Part shown: piece after piece, positions 11,301 to 26,300 of the stretch
How positions within the stretch are numbered: the first letter of the stretch is position 1
How the letters are laid out: every line of letters begins with the position of its first letter
NCBI GenBank assembly: GCA_022266195.1
Contig: WHVY01000004.1
Location: 2,807,501-2,871,500 of the forward strand
Length of the DNA stretch: 64,000 bases
From: Tetranychus cinnabarinus
Taxonomy: Eukaryota > Arthropoda > Arachnida > Trombidiformes > Tetranychidae
Direction: 5' to 3'
Notes under the pieces: generated by a model
Databases searched by the model: none
Told to the model about the DNA's origin: nothing
The model's input: the letters and a program-made list of their open reading frames with translations, nothing else
Program-made: the position numbers and the translations under genes

Positions 11301-14300
11301 TTGAAACCACAAATCAAGTTGCTACTGAATCTGTTTAGCTAAAGCTTGTTATCACAATTTGCTGTAAAACTGGTGACTTTGATTCTTAATCATGGGAAGG
11401 ATTGTCACTTGGTCAAGACCAAACTTATCAAAACATTGAGCTTTAAACATGAAATGAAAATAAACTCGGTAAAGACTTTCCTCTCAATTGTTGATTTATT
11501 CATTTCCATGATTATGATGGAATGTAATGATAAAGAACCAGGATGAACATTTGGTTGACAAATGATGATAAAATATGGAATCAACTTTGATTAACTGTCA
11601 AATGAAGTAACAATATTCATTATGATGGCTTGACAGAGGGTTGGTGATGATGAAAAGCCATTGAAACAAGAAAAGAGTTTTTGATCGTTCATTTCAAGAA
11701 GCTACACATTTATTCAGGCCCAACCTTTTGTCCTAAAGCATTTTCACAATTTGCTCAAATGACTGGAAAATGTTAACGAAACAAAAAGGCAAGAATTAGC
11801 GCAAAGCTGGGAATCAAGAAAATGATAACAATAATAACTGATGATGATGATAGAGGAATGAAAGATGAAAGATGAAACAACGACCAAGGAAAGCTTAATG
11901 TGTGTTGAAGAGAGAGAGAAGTGAAAGAAGGCCAATTAATTACAATCAATGGCTAGATATGAAAGGGCCAAACAAGCATCTTCATTAATCACTTTACTCG
12001 CATCCATTTTCATCTTCACTTTCATTATTAATACTCACTTAACCATCATTTTCATTGTATCCAACTTTTCATCTTTTTTTCAACTTTAATTCACTTTACA
12101 AAATCAATTTGAAAAACCTTTTCCTATGAAGGATGAACTTGATGATGACACGTCTTTTGATTCATCTTCATCAACTCTCAACCTTTTGCTTATCTGTTTG
12201 GTGTTCAACAAAAACTTTGTAACAATTGTAATCTTTTCCAGGGAAAAGTTGAACTTTATGAATGATTAACGTCTAAAAGAGAAACTAGAAAAACTCGAAA
12301 ATTTTGTTCCATTTTGTTTGACCTTTTCTTGGTTCAGTGTCTTGCAAGATCAAGGTTTATGAAATGGGAAATGAGTGTTGGCGGAATTGATCAGTTGATG
12401 GACTTGTGTGAACACAAATAGTGACTTGTAACGGTTGCATATTGTCTTGCGATCGTCATTTGAACCTGATTGGGTCAAGTGATTCGTTGAATCAAACAAT
12501 GGTTTTACTGATGATACAATTTTGGTTACCGTTTTGGTTATCTAGTTTAATGGTGACCACTTAAGATCTAGGTTAACAAATGAACAAGGCACACTTGAAC
12601 AATTGAACATCAAATGGGACAACATCAAGTTAACACTAGCTACTGTCAATATCAGGCGTGTTTAACCATCAAATGCGCTGCGTTCAGATGTTAGTATCAA
12701 GTGTGAATCTTTCGTATTGAATAGCATTTCTTTTCAAGTCATCACCAGTCTGGCCTGATAACAGTTGTGAATCACTTTCCTTGCAGATTAAAGTAATGGT
12801 TAAGCTTGATAGAAATCGATATTGTTAAAATTGGATTTTTCTTGATTCGAGTACTGATTTGAACAGACAGATATTCGGCCAATTTATTCCATTATATCAA
12901 ATCTGTCTTGGATCGAAATTTTAGACTTTTTTTGCGCTGAAATGATTGATACTTATAATTGCATTTATCGTTTCTCTCAACCTTAAAGTGATATAACTTT
13001 TTATAATTTTACGATTGGCGAGACTTATTAGGGCCATCAATAATTCCGCGTGAAAATTATGTTGCTTAGGGACCATTCTTTTGAGTTTACATTAAATTGG
13101 TCATCAGACCATTAAGGGTTAACTATCGGTAGGACATGGCGTCAGGACCAATTTTATATGGAAAATCAGGCCATTTTTTAAGTCTCCGTCTTTGGGCGAC
13201 AAAATCGTGTTTATTGACCATAACTTTCGCTGCGAAAGAATTTTTCTAGGTTTGAATGCAAAAAGAAGTCCCTGCAAGCCTATCAAAACGAGCTGAAAAA
13301 GTTTTCTGACAAATTTCTAACCCATCTTGACCAAACAGGCCATTTTTGCAAATTTCAACTCTTGATTCAAAGCGGGTAATTACTGTATTTTTCGTGTGCT
13401 TTTTTGACCTTTTCATGGAATATCTCAGTAGCCCTAGTAGGAATTTTAATAAAACTTCGTACTATCACCCTTCAGTGTTGCAGCTATCAAAAAATCATAT
13501 TAATGGCCAGCAGTGACCTGAACAACATAATTTTCACGCGGAATTATTGATGGCCCTAATATTTGCAAAATCAATAATTGTCAGGTCACAGTTTGGAATT
13601 TTGAGAAAAGCAAATTTTCTTTCCGTTTTGCCGTTTTCTGATGAGCTGCAGTTAATTTTAAAAACATAGACTAGTTGTTCAGTTTATCTCTGGAAAATAT
13701 CCACGCATCAACGATTATAAAAGAAGGGAAAACAAATGTTGAATTTGGCTCGAATGTTTTACATGCAAGATGAATTTTTCAATGGCATAAATGTCACTTA
13801 AAGTTGTCTCGATAGCATCTCAAATTTAGATAATGAGACAAAAAATAGTTCAACCAATTATCACTGTGTCTGCATATTGATTATTTTTATATTTTTGTGA
13901 GCCAATTTCAAGAGCATATTTGCACATCCTGAAAAGCGAATATCAATGCCCACACATTGACCTAGTGTTTCCCGATATTCAAAAAGGTAATCAGAACCGA
14001 CATCAATCATAAAGGTATGAGTACTACCAAAGCATGGGTTTGTACAGTTGGTCACTTTCATGGCTCTAGAAACAACTGAAATCTCAATTTTTCTCCATTC
14101 TGATGTTCTTCGCCTGATAATTTCACCAAATTATCACTTTTTGGTAAAAAAATAACTTCAAACCATCGCCAGGTAAAGTATCGATACCTCTACTTAGCAA
14201 AACACTAACTAGACTTGAATCCCATTAAAGCATAGGCTAGGTTACGTTAGGTTAGGTTAAATACTTAACCTTTACTGATTTACATTAAATCCAATGACAC

Positions 14301-17300
14301 TTGAGTTTACTAATTTCATTGGTTTCAAGCAAAACCATTTCAACAGTTTAATTAAATGAACGTCATTTAAAATGTTGAACCAATCAACCTTTATTTGTCA
14401 ACACATTCGCCCAAAATGAAGTTAAATTTATTCATTTAATCTCTTAAAAGGGGTCATCTTCTAATTACGGCCTTTAAAGCCATTTCAAGAAAAAAGATTT
14501 TTTTCATACAATTTTCATTCTTATTCAACATTTGATTGTTCAATCTAATTAAATGACTGCAAAAACAAGTTGCCTTCGGAAGATCAACTTTTCTTCTCAC
14601 CTCATCTGACCAATTTGAAATTCAATTGGTTACAAGCAACATGATAAAGTAAAGCAATAACAACAATAATAATCACCTATTGAAACAAGAATAGGTGAAA
14701 AGCAGGAAAGGTCAATAACTTGGGTTCAAATATGTTGATCAAGCAAGGAAACTGATCCAGATTTGAAGATGAAATGGTCAAATAACAAGTTAAATAGCTG
14801 ATTAAAAATGGTCAACAAAAAGATATTTACTAGAGATGGAAATAACATGATCACTGAATGGTTATTCATGTGAATTATAATCTCATGGATCATTCATGTT
14901 GACTTTTCCTACTTCATCTTTACTTTTGATCATCTTTTCCATCATCTGTAATCTTCATCCTTTTCTCACTTTTTGTTGCTTTAACATGCTTCTCATGATA
15001 ATTGAACGACCATGAACTTGAATTTCTTTTTAAGAATAAAAAAAAGAAATTCTCTTCTTCTTCATCATCTTATCGTGATCAAATGATTGCAACAATAATG
15101 ATAATAATAATGATAATAATAATAATAGTAATAATTTCCTATCAAATGAATCAGTGTGAGAAGTAAAAATGATAACAGATTAAGGTTTGTTACATCTTTT
15201 TCAACACCAATTGAAGATAATTTTGTTTTCACAAAAGATTCATATTTTTTCTCTTCTCTCACCAAATTCATGATAATTCATGATTATTCAAATGCATGGT
15301 TTTTACAAATCGCTTTATATCTCCCTTTCAATAGTAACCAGTTTAATCCTTGAATAGCCTTTGGTCTGCTTTGTTTATCTGTTTAACCATTTGTTGTTTC
15401 AATAATAAGCTCAAGAATGGGTGAAAATAGCATGAGATTTTATTTCAAAAAAACATGATCAAAATAGACTGCTCAACATGGTGCAATTTGCACTTGAAAA
15501 GGCTCAACTTCTTCAAGAGAAATAGCATCGAATCGAATTTCTGTTTCAACAAGTTCAGCTTTGACAATTGGTAACGAATGGAAATTGTTTTGCAAAAAAT
15601 CGACTTCAAAAATGATATTTCAGTTTGAAAATATTTCATTTTGAGGTTGATTTATTAAGATCGTTAAAGCATTTCCCTGAAGATAAAATTTGATAAACTC
15701 GAAGATCTACCTTACCAAGTTGCAAAGTCCACGGTTGAAAAGGTCTCAGTTTCGACTTATTGAGAAGTCAACTGATATTTGAATATTTTATTTGTTGAGG
15801 ATTTTGTCGATGATCAAAAATGGATCAGTCAGCATATTCAGCTGAGTGTAAATAAAGATTTATTCACAATTGGTAGAGTTAACGATTGTCCAAAGGACAT
15901 CAAATCGCATAGATTTAGGGATTATTACGAAGTTACTTTAAAGTAAGAAATTAAACAAATGGATATTGGGATTGATTTGGTTATAAGTTGTAACATTGAA
16001 TAATTTTTTAGCAATCCATACTTTTTGAAGAGTGAAAACAAAAAAGTTCAATCATTTTTGTAATCAGAATAAAGTTTTGAGAATATTAATTTCCCAGAGA
16101 TTTTCGCTCTAATTTATCGAAATAATTATCTAAGAATCCCATTTTATAGTTGATCTAATTTCGATTGATCAATTTCTTCATAAGAAATTTGTTGATATTG
16201 AAAATTGAGGAAAACTTAACCTGTGTCAAGCGAGGAACGATGAGATGTTACAAGAAATACTGAAATCGAAACTATCTGATCATTCCACCAGACTATTAAT
16301 GAGACAAAAAATCATTAGCAGACATCTATGATGAGTTTGGCTTGGAATTCAAAAATTTTACGGATCATGTCTCAATGCAAACTCAGACATTCTCCTTACG
16401 ATGACAAAAGTTTCCTTATCAATTGCAGCAGTTAAACCTTTCTTTTTACACTTCAGTCGAGTAATGCTACAGACAACAAACGCACTTTTGTTAACGCGAT
16501 GAGGTGCGCTATTAGCTTCAGCCTTTAGCATCGTCATCAACTTTCGTCATTGACTCTAATTTTTGCAAATGGAATCTTTTGAAGGGAAAACTCTTCAATA
16601 TCTCTTTTTACCCTCTTGTTGTCTTGATTCATTTATATTGTTGTCCAAGTGTAACCTCAACTTACCTGTATCAGTGAGAAAGACGGCTTTTAATGTTGGC
16701 TTGTGCATGCTGCTGTTGTGATACCAAAACATTACATGATCACTTCTCAAAAAGTTTACATGATCAGACAATATCTTGACATTGGGCATTTCAGAGGGAA
16801 GAGTCGCAATATCAACTGGAACCAAATTGAATGGAGTCAATCCTTTCCTTTCCTTCCAATGTTTAGCCAAAGTTGAAGAAAGACGAGAATCGATTGATTT
16901 ACGTGTAAAACTGGCAACAAAATCACCTTTCAAATTGTCAGGTGAATCTTTACCCCAAAATGGAATAACCTAAATGAATAAAACAAGAAAAAGAAGAAAA
17001 AAATCGTTAGCAAACTGAGCGGATAATTTTGTTCCCAATCCAAACCAAATGATTAACAAAAGTAAATTAACATTTTGATATTTTCACACGTGATTGACAA
17101 TTATGGTTTTCAATTGTGCGCTTATTAACCTTATTTGAAAGCTTATTTTCCTCAATGAATTCATGATAATGTTATTCAGGTGAACAAATGGTACAACAAC
17201 AAAAGGTTAATTTAGCTTCTCCATCTTCTTCATCTTCATCTTCCTTCCAGATTCATAATGAGCATTACTTTGAATACTTTAAATTAAGGTAATTTAGCTT

Positions 17301-20300
17301 TCTTTTTCTTCTTCTTCTTCATTTATATTAATATCAACTTTCCCTGTAACAAGCCTTACATAAGCTTCGTAAACTGGCAACAATCAGTTAACGTGAAAGT
17401 GGAACCAACTATTCGACAAAAAACTTCATGTTTATTTTAGTATCTCATCACCATTGCCAGTCATCATCATCAGTGAAATTGAGATGAAAAATGATGAAAC
17501 TAGGTTAAGTCTGAAAGTTGAAACTTCTAGAGGTAAAAGCCAAACATTTAATTCCAACATGATCTTGCCATTTGATTAAATGCTAAGTTGCTCATCATAG
17601 GTTTCACTTGAAACATTGGACTCAATTTTTGCTGTCAAGTAATTGATAACATTTTCAGCAACTTTAGCTGATCACAAATATGCTCAAACTAAATCCCAAT
17701 AAACATCGAGCAACAAGAAATTGTAAATTTCAAGAGATTTGCCTTTTCCAAAGTTTCCATCGAGTTATTTGCATTATTATTACAACAAGAAATGGGAAAA
17801 GTTGAAAGCTGTTTATACTTTTAAACGTAATAAGTCGACTTTATTTTTGATGTAAAATTGCAAATTGCTAATGGCTTAGTCTTAAAGTTGACAATATCAT
17901 GAAATGTTTTCCAGAAAATGAAGTAAATCTGATGCTCATTTCACAGATTCATTTTCTGACATTTGCAACTTATTTAAGACAGCGGTCATGATAAAGTTGA
18001 TCCAACAGTTGAATCAAATTTCAGATAACATATTTTACGTGACATGATGAGGGGAGCTTTGATTGGAATATTTCATTTAGAATTGAAAAGTTCATTGAGT
18101 TTACCCTTTCAATGTCCGTTGGAATATCTTGAGAGTTTGGAGTTTCATCGAAGTTGAGCAAAGTGTCCAGAATAAACGCACCACGGAATTTCGACCTTTT
18201 CCCGGATAAATGTATTGGAATGAGATACTCATGAACCAAATGGCGACTTCCCAAACCTCCCTGAGAAATAAAAGATTGAAAAGGTTAGAATGGAAAAGAA
18301 GCAAAATTTAATAGAAAAAAGATGAATGATGAGAAGAGGAAAAGATCATTATCATGGATTCTGTGATTTACAATTATTGATTCACTATCGACTTGAATCT
18401 GGTTAACCAACCAGAAAATCATTTTCTCGAGTCAATCGGAACTTTTCATAAATTCATTTTCCTTCATTAAGTTTGATTGTTGCAAGGAAAATGATTTTTT
18501 TTAATATTGAAGGGAAAATTAATAAATGCAAAATTACATTTGTTGTGAAAACTCTAGTTGTAAGTCAATTAGATTGTTTCAAGTTTCAATGTTAATTAGA
18601 GTTGAACATGATATGGATGAGAGATAAAATTGGATACAAGAGATTCCCTTTTCTCAATGAAACCAAAGATGAGAAGCAAGAAGATGATGAAGATAAACGA
18701 TGAGAAATTCAACTCTGGCCATAATATGTTTGCCCTTTGTAACACCTTGAGAAACGTGTTATTCAATAAGCTTGTATCATGCAAAGCATCTATCGTTATT
18801 GTTTCCAAATGAAATTAATATAACTTGTCATCAATTGTAATCAAGATAAACTTTTGTTCAATTTACAGCAACAAAAAGCTGAACAATTCTCAAATGTCAA
18901 AATGATTAACTTTTAATCTTGCATTTCCCTTCATATTGTTTCGATGAGAATCATTTCAATGGCCAAAATAACTGTCCAAAGCATCTCTGCCAACAGGTCA
19001 ACCCAGTTCAGCCCAGTACTTGAAGCTACAAGGTCTCATAATGGTTAACAATAACTTCATTACATTTACCAGACTCAACCTAATCCAAGTATTGATGTTT
19101 GAACTAAAACAGACTCCAAATGGTTTTATGTTGAAAGTTGAGCTTCATTTTTCGGACTTTTCAAGATTCATTTTATTTTGTCAGATATTTACTCAAAGCC
19201 AATTAGTTCAATGTTTTAATCGGTTATCACTTCATTGAATAACCATTCAGAACATTGTATTGGCTCTTGGTTGGAAAACGCGAAATCGATTGTGATTTGA
19301 GAAACTTTGCTTTTTCGATTGATTTTTTTTCGAATTTCATGATTTTCGATTTTCTAATTTGCAAACCGATTCAAAGTATTGATCTTTTTGAAAATTGGAA
19401 CAAAAATGTTTGTGAAGAAAAACTTTTTACGAATTTAGAGAAAGATTTTTAAAGAGTTTGCCTTTTCAATGAGAATTTGAAAAACCATTTTTACTCCACT
19501 TTGAAATACTTTGTAGTCTTAAGTGGTCACATTTGTCCGTTGTCAGATGAATTGGTTCATGATTGATTCGTGTCCAAAAGTTGAACTCATTTCTAACCCA
19601 ACATTATGCATCAATTTCAAGAGTTGCTCGTGAAAAGGCTCGACTGTCAATAACCTGATTTAGCTCATTAAATGTGACTCTTTGAGTCTCTCAAATAGCC
19701 TGCCATTAATGCCTTTAATGTTATCTTTTTACTGGTATGCAATATCTCACTGTTATTCACCACTTAATTGGACTTTACAATTGAAAGCAAATTCAATTGG
19801 AAAAGCTCGTGACAACAAAATCGAGTCTCATTAGGCTGTATAAAAAAAGGTGACTTTAACATTGAGAAAAGTTCACATGTACCGATCAAATTTACGCAAA
19901 TCATGAGAATGTCACCAATCTGACAACAAAATTTTGCAGCAACAACTCAAAACTGAGCTCATTTCTGGAGAAACAACAAAAAGTACAATTGATTGACAGT
20001 TAACTAGAAGAGGCAAAAATGGCTCAACAAATTTCATTAGCAACCAGACAAGACAACTAATCAAATGAGCACAAAACGAGGAAAAAAAACGAAACTGTTT
20101 CAATAGTAAAATGGGAAAAATGTGGAAACGGAAAAGAAGAGAAAAGTCAAGTTGAATCAGAAAACGATTCAAATCAAGTTGACCTGATTGATGAAGGCTG
20201 ACCATTGACTCTTCACTATTAACAGGTTACAAGTGCTAAACGATTCAAGACTAATCTTTCCATTCTCATGACAACAATCGGAAGCAACAATGAAACTGCA

Positions 20301-23300
20301 AAAGAATTGAAACAAAACTTCTTTTTTTCAACTGTAAACAAGATCAACCTTCATCATGAACTTTACCTCAACAACATTACCAATAATCTTAACCTCAAGT
20401 CAAATCCTTTGAGTTTTCATTCTCACACCAAACAAAAAAATAAGATTCAAAAAGGAGCTTCTTAACCTTCTCAGGTCAATTGGGTTATTATTGTTGTTAC
20501 TTGAATGTAATAATATTTTTTTTTTCTTCGCTCAACATTTGATACTACAACCTGTAATTGTTGATCCCAATGGGGAGTGAAATTGATGTTATTGTTGAAG
20601 CAAGGAAAAAAAGCCTTTCATCATCATCTGTGTATAATTTATCACTAAGTTAACAAACAAGTTGGGATCAAACTGAGGATAACTTTTTTTACTTCTCAAA
20701 GGAAAAATATTTTTTCCAATTCTTAACATGAAAATTGCATGTAAACCTTTTTCTCAACCTTTCACTGTTGAACTTTAAATGAGCAAAGGAAAATTCAACT
20801 TGGAAAAAAATTGATTTCAAGTTTTAATGCAATAATCACTAGTTTCAGCTTTTACCATGATGAGTTTAAAGCAGAGCTTTGACTGAAGGAAAGATAGATA
20901 AATTGCCTGAGGTTCATTGGAATCGTAAATTGTAATTAATGGAAAATGAAAATCAATGAATAACTCAATTTGTCTGGAAATGAAAAGTGTTTTTGTTTTG
21001 CTAATCAAAATTTCTTTCAAAGTAATCAATCTTTTTGCTTGTTTCAGCAACAACATTTGCTTTACAAAAAGGTTCATTTGAAAGTGGAAATGAGCCAAAG
21101 TGTTGACAGATTTTAACCAATTTTTCATTTTCAATAAAAACCTTCAGATTTTTACTCAAAGATTTGTATTGATCAGTTGCAACTCGTTCAGATTAAAGAC
21201 TATCAAATGCTTCTATTCACATGAATTTGCAAAGTTGAAAAAGATAGCAAACAATAGTCTAAAATGTGGTGTTGGTACAAAAAAAAGTCGATTGAAATCC
21301 CGATCCTCTAATTGGAGATTTTCAGATTCTGGTTTAAACTAATATCTTGAGGATTGAATCATCATAAGATTTTGGGTTTCAAATGACTCAATATGAGGCT
21401 TTCATGCGAAGTCGACTTTTTATGGAAAAATCACTTTCTATTTACCATTGCTTTTTGTCGACTGAATCACTTCGGTTTGATCGCTTATAAGATATAAGAT
21501 GATTTATTTTATAAAATGCACCTTCAAGCAAGCAGCTTGGAGCTTTGTCTAGCATCGCTTATAAAGTGTAAGAAAAGTTTGTTGAAAAAAAGATTTTCGA
21601 CGATTTTTCACCTCTTTACAGAGCAATTGATAGACTGTAACTTTGTGAATATTTGACTTGATTCGACTTTTATCTCTTAAACCGATTAATTAAGGATAAA
21701 TAATGTTTCAACAAAAAAGATCACAATCAATCCTTTTTTTCATAGCGAACCGAAAAATATGCTTGACGTCTTAATATCTTTATGTTAAACGATAGACTCT
21801 TTCAAGACTTTATGTTAGCGATTGTCAGCAACCTTGGTTTACAAAAGTCAGACAGACTTTGATATTCAACTTCACTGATCCATCCTGGACTGCTCTTTAA
21901 AAAGTCGAGTAGTACAATGGTTTGAAGATGAAATGATACTGAGAGATTGAAACGTGAAAATGAAGTTTGGCAGGAGAAATGATATTTTCTTGTACAAGCA
22001 AATCGATTACATGGGTGAAGAGTGAACCAAATTGACGTTGAAAAAGCAAACAGAGCAAGTGTTTCGTTATCCAAGTGAAAATTAAACTGATCAGTTGAGC
22101 AAAAATGGATGCTAAACTGTATGCCCAGATAAATATACTGTTGGCTGAGTATGTAAAGAGATGCAGACAAGAGCTTCTGGTTGGGTTGAAAAGATGAGAG
22201 AGAGAAGAAGATAACAGAAGATAGTTGAAAGATTGTGAGGAGTGATTGTTATAACAATGGGATGCAACAAGGAAGAATCAGTTTGCTGTGTGAATGAGCC
22301 TCTTGAGTGTAACTTGGAAACTCTGTAATAACCCTGATGACATGGAAAATTGTTGTTCTTTCAGCTCGCCTTTCACCCTGTAAATGTTGGTAAAATAAAC
22401 TTATAATGATGATAATAATAGCAATAATACACACAAACTTATAACATGTATATAACCTTTTCCCTGCCTTGCTCGCCTCTTCTTATTACTTTACCTTTTA
22501 CCCCATCCCTAGTCAGCTTAGTGAACAAGTTGTGCACAAATATCATCATTACAAATGGTCAAGTAGTAATTGGATCAACGCTCATCTTACCTGGCCTTTA
22601 GATGATAAGAGACTCTGGATGGAATGAAAATATATATCATTGAATCTGTTAACATGTTTAGTCTTGGATTGTCTTCAAGATTAATGTTCAACTTATTAGA
22701 ATCATCATATTATGGTGAAAAACAGAAGCAAAGACAATCAACTCGAGATCAGGGAAAAGATGAAATTTGTTTCTTGTTCCAACAACAAAAATACTTTTTT
22801 CCACCCAAATTGAAATTTTCACCTTTTCATCATTTTCTTTCCTGATGATGAGATTTAAGATTTTCCCTCTTCTTTTATATCGATTTCAATGTTGTTAACA
22901 TTTGAAAAATGATGATAATCATCATCACCACAGAAAAAAGAATGGAGAAAAATGTTATTGGAAAAGATTTGTTTTGATGAAAATGTTGCTTCCATCTCAT
23001 CATGAGCATCATCATATTTTGCTTTCCTTGTTATTTGATCCTTTAAACCAGCAAATTCAATCATTTAAAATTCACTTTTCCATGAAACAAACAACCCAAA
23101 ATGTAAACCCAAAAAATGAACAAAAATAGGTGACAAAAAAGATGATAAAACTGAAAATTCTGTTGACCAAGGAAAATGTTTTTTTTCGCCTCGCTTTAAA
23201 CACTTTTTTCTCCTTCTCTTGTATTTATTACTATTTTGATAACATTTTTATATTATTTAGTAAATGGTGTTTCCCTTTTGTTGCCTTCATCATCATGCAC

Positions 23301-26300
23301 TATACTTTTCTTCATGGGCCATTAAACATTTTACACCAGACTGTGCATTTGAAATTGATTCCGATAACAATAACGAAAATTATTCTTTGCTCTTGAAACA
23401 ATAGCATGATGAAAATAGTCGACGATTGGCTTCATCTGATAAGACGAATAGTTCTTGAATTTCAATGGAAATGAATGTTGAAGACTGTGCAAAGGTACTC
23501 ATCATTTATCTCGCTTCGATCAATGGTCAACTCGAACAGAGACACTTTCGAATTGGTCGAAAAAAAGAAAATGTTGCAATTCGAAAAATGATGAAATCGA
23601 AAAAAATTGTTACATTTTGTCGAGTTAAATATAGCTTGTTGTGAGAGTTGAATGTTAATCAATACAAATGTGAAATCAATATTTGCTTAAATAGCTTCAA
23701 CAATCTCAATTGTTATGATTATTGTTATTTAAATTAATTATTCTAATGCCATTTCATTGTTCTATTCACTGCCTTGTTGTGTTTAATTTCATGTATGAAT
23801 TGAACTTCCGACTTGAACAATTTCATGATATTTTTTGTCATTATTTTCGTTTAGTTGAAAGACAACACTCAACTCTTTGTCACCTTTACTGGGAATTAAA
23901 TTTTACTTTTCAATGTTATCTGATCTAGCTGCTGATGAAAATTATTATTCAATGAAAAAAAAGGTTTACTCGAAAGAAAATAATTCCGAGTTGAACTTTA
24001 TTCAAAAACAGATATTAAATTGATTAATTAATTGAAGCGTTTTACAATTGGCAAAATATACTCTGCTTTTTGACTTGAAACTTCTTTCATCATTCCAATT
24101 GTGTTCAGTTGAATGATCAGACAGAAAGGAAAGTTCATTGACTTAAGTTTCTATTGATTTCTTCAAGTAGACCTTAAGATAACCCAAAACAGAGAGCAAC
24201 ATTCTTCTTCCATAAAGAATATTCCAGGGTATTTCGTCCAAATCAATAAACTTTTTTTCACGATAAAATTAATTTTCTCCTTTCATTCCCTTTGGGGAAC
24301 CTAATTTATCATCAAACTCATTAACGGCTTGAAATTTCATGTTTGCTATTTTATTTTAAATACTACGAAAGGGTTTAAAGAGCATGCGATCCCAATAAAA
24401 AGGCTGAAAAATTCGATTCAAAAGTTTAATGACATAATGAAAAGTTTAATTCTTTAAACTCGTGCCGCACCTCTTAAAGCTCACCAGTTCGTCTCTTCGA
24501 AAACAAGACATGCCAGTTGATTTTCAGATTCTCGCCATCATCATATCAATACTCTTCCACAGCATTGTTGCCAACTTACAACTACTAAATTTGATTTGCT
24601 ATGATATAATACCGCAATCACTGAACGGAATTTATAGTCATTCGACTATAAATTCGCTTTTGACCTGGCCTGCTAAAATTTAAGGTATTTTGTAGGTGAA
24701 ACTACTGAACGGTTTATGCTAAAGATCTCATATTCGAACAATGAGCTTCTGCAGATTGCAGAACCATTAACTCGAATGCTCAATGTCATCCGGGGTCTCT
24801 TCGTTATTTGACCTCTAGCTGACACTTGTAGTATATATTCTAGCTAAAACTTTTCAAATCGGTTAATTCCAGACACATTCAAATAATTCAATTAAATCGA
24901 AAGATAGACGAATTTTTCGTTTAACGCTGTGACGAGCTGAAAAAGTTGGAGTGTTTTCTAGAAAGGTTAAGCTTGAAAATTCAGTTAATGATGAAGAGGA
25001 GACTTTTGTGTGTTGAAAGAACATGATTTATTTAGCAAAAATTGTTTGCTGTATACAATTAATGTGTGAGTGAGTCAATAAGCCAGAGTCAAGGTTAGCC
25101 AAAGTCAAAGCAAAGGCAGCTCAGTTAGATGTCAAGATTTGTAACAGCAAGATCGGAGCCAAGAGATGCTTAAAGCCAAAAGCCAAAGAAAACGACTCAA
25201 AAAGAGGAACTAATAAAGATAGAAACCAAAGAGAAAGCAGAAAAGAGAGCTCGAAAACAAGGAGCCGAAAAAGTAAACCCAGAAAAAACTCGATAGGAAA
25301 GAAATCGAAAGACCGAAGCGAGAAGATGATTGAAGGCCAAGAGACTGAAAAATGCGAACCAAAGAGACTTGATAAAGAGATAGCCAAGAAATGAGGGGAT
25401 TTTGATTTCAATTTCTTCAATTTTGTTGATGTGTGGGAGAGATCAGGTGAGAAATTGGGAAAGGAATAATGGAAATGAAAAAAACGAAGATGTGGAAAGA
25501 TGAAGATGATGTCATCTTCTTTGGTTGCGTCACAGGCCAGTTGATATGCTGACTCTGCAGATTTCAGAGCCATAAATTCGAATCAAGGTCATTCAAGGTC
25601 AATCCTTTATTTGACCTCTTATTAACATTTAAAGGTAACTTTCTAAGAGCACAAACATTTTTCAGGCCAATTAATGTTAGTCACATGTCCATGACGCTTA
25701 AAGATAATCGAATTCTTATCAAAACCAATTGATCAACTGAACTGCATAATTTTGCTATTTTGCGCATTTTCATAGATGGACCATCGTAGGTTGCTTTTTA
25801 GAGAGGTATAATCATATAGGAACGCTTATATCTTCTGACCCTCATGAGTTATTATCATCTCCAATCGGAAAATTTTTATACTTTGGTTTTTATGATTAGT
25901 TCTCAGTAACAAATATGTTTTAATTTGAGATTGAAATTACATGATTTGACCTTTAACGTCAATTTAAACTAAATCCAGATAGAACTTTTTAGTTTACTTT
26001 TTAGATTGATGGTTGAATAGCTATTAGTATCAAGTTTATCAATAGCTGTATAATGATTTATTATCATCTTATTTAGCGTCACTAGTAAATGAGTTGTTGA
26101 TGCGAAAAGTTTTACCTTATGAGTTAATTTCGATAATAGTTCAAAGCATCACTCTATTTTCATCAAATCAAGTTCAAACGACCTGCATGCACTCACATCT
26201 GTAGCATCAACCGTTCAGAAGTTATGACAACATGAAATAATTTTTTGCGATGACAGTATCAAGGATTTTCAAGATAATTATTTGACCTCTAGTCAATATT

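Larger units (their letters stand above)
9383..16665 (-). other. large intron 4 of the M28 gene
   Basis: This is 7.3 kb without supportable coding sequence. It holds an inverted pair of GAATCCCATTAA at 9555 and 9631, an inverted-repeat element at 13026-13561, a TTAGG-like tract at 14233-14256 and a TAA-type microsatellite near 15098-15135. Confidence 0.75.

Noticed and set aside
21802..22170. 122-codon minus-strand frame inside M28 intron 2
   Set aside because: No splice signals in the right phase, no motif, and the M28 protein is complete without it.
25121..25573. 150-codon minus-strand frame
   Set aside because: It is the complement of a purine-rich tract. The product is low-complexity Leu/Phe/Ser with no motif, and composition explains the lack of stops.
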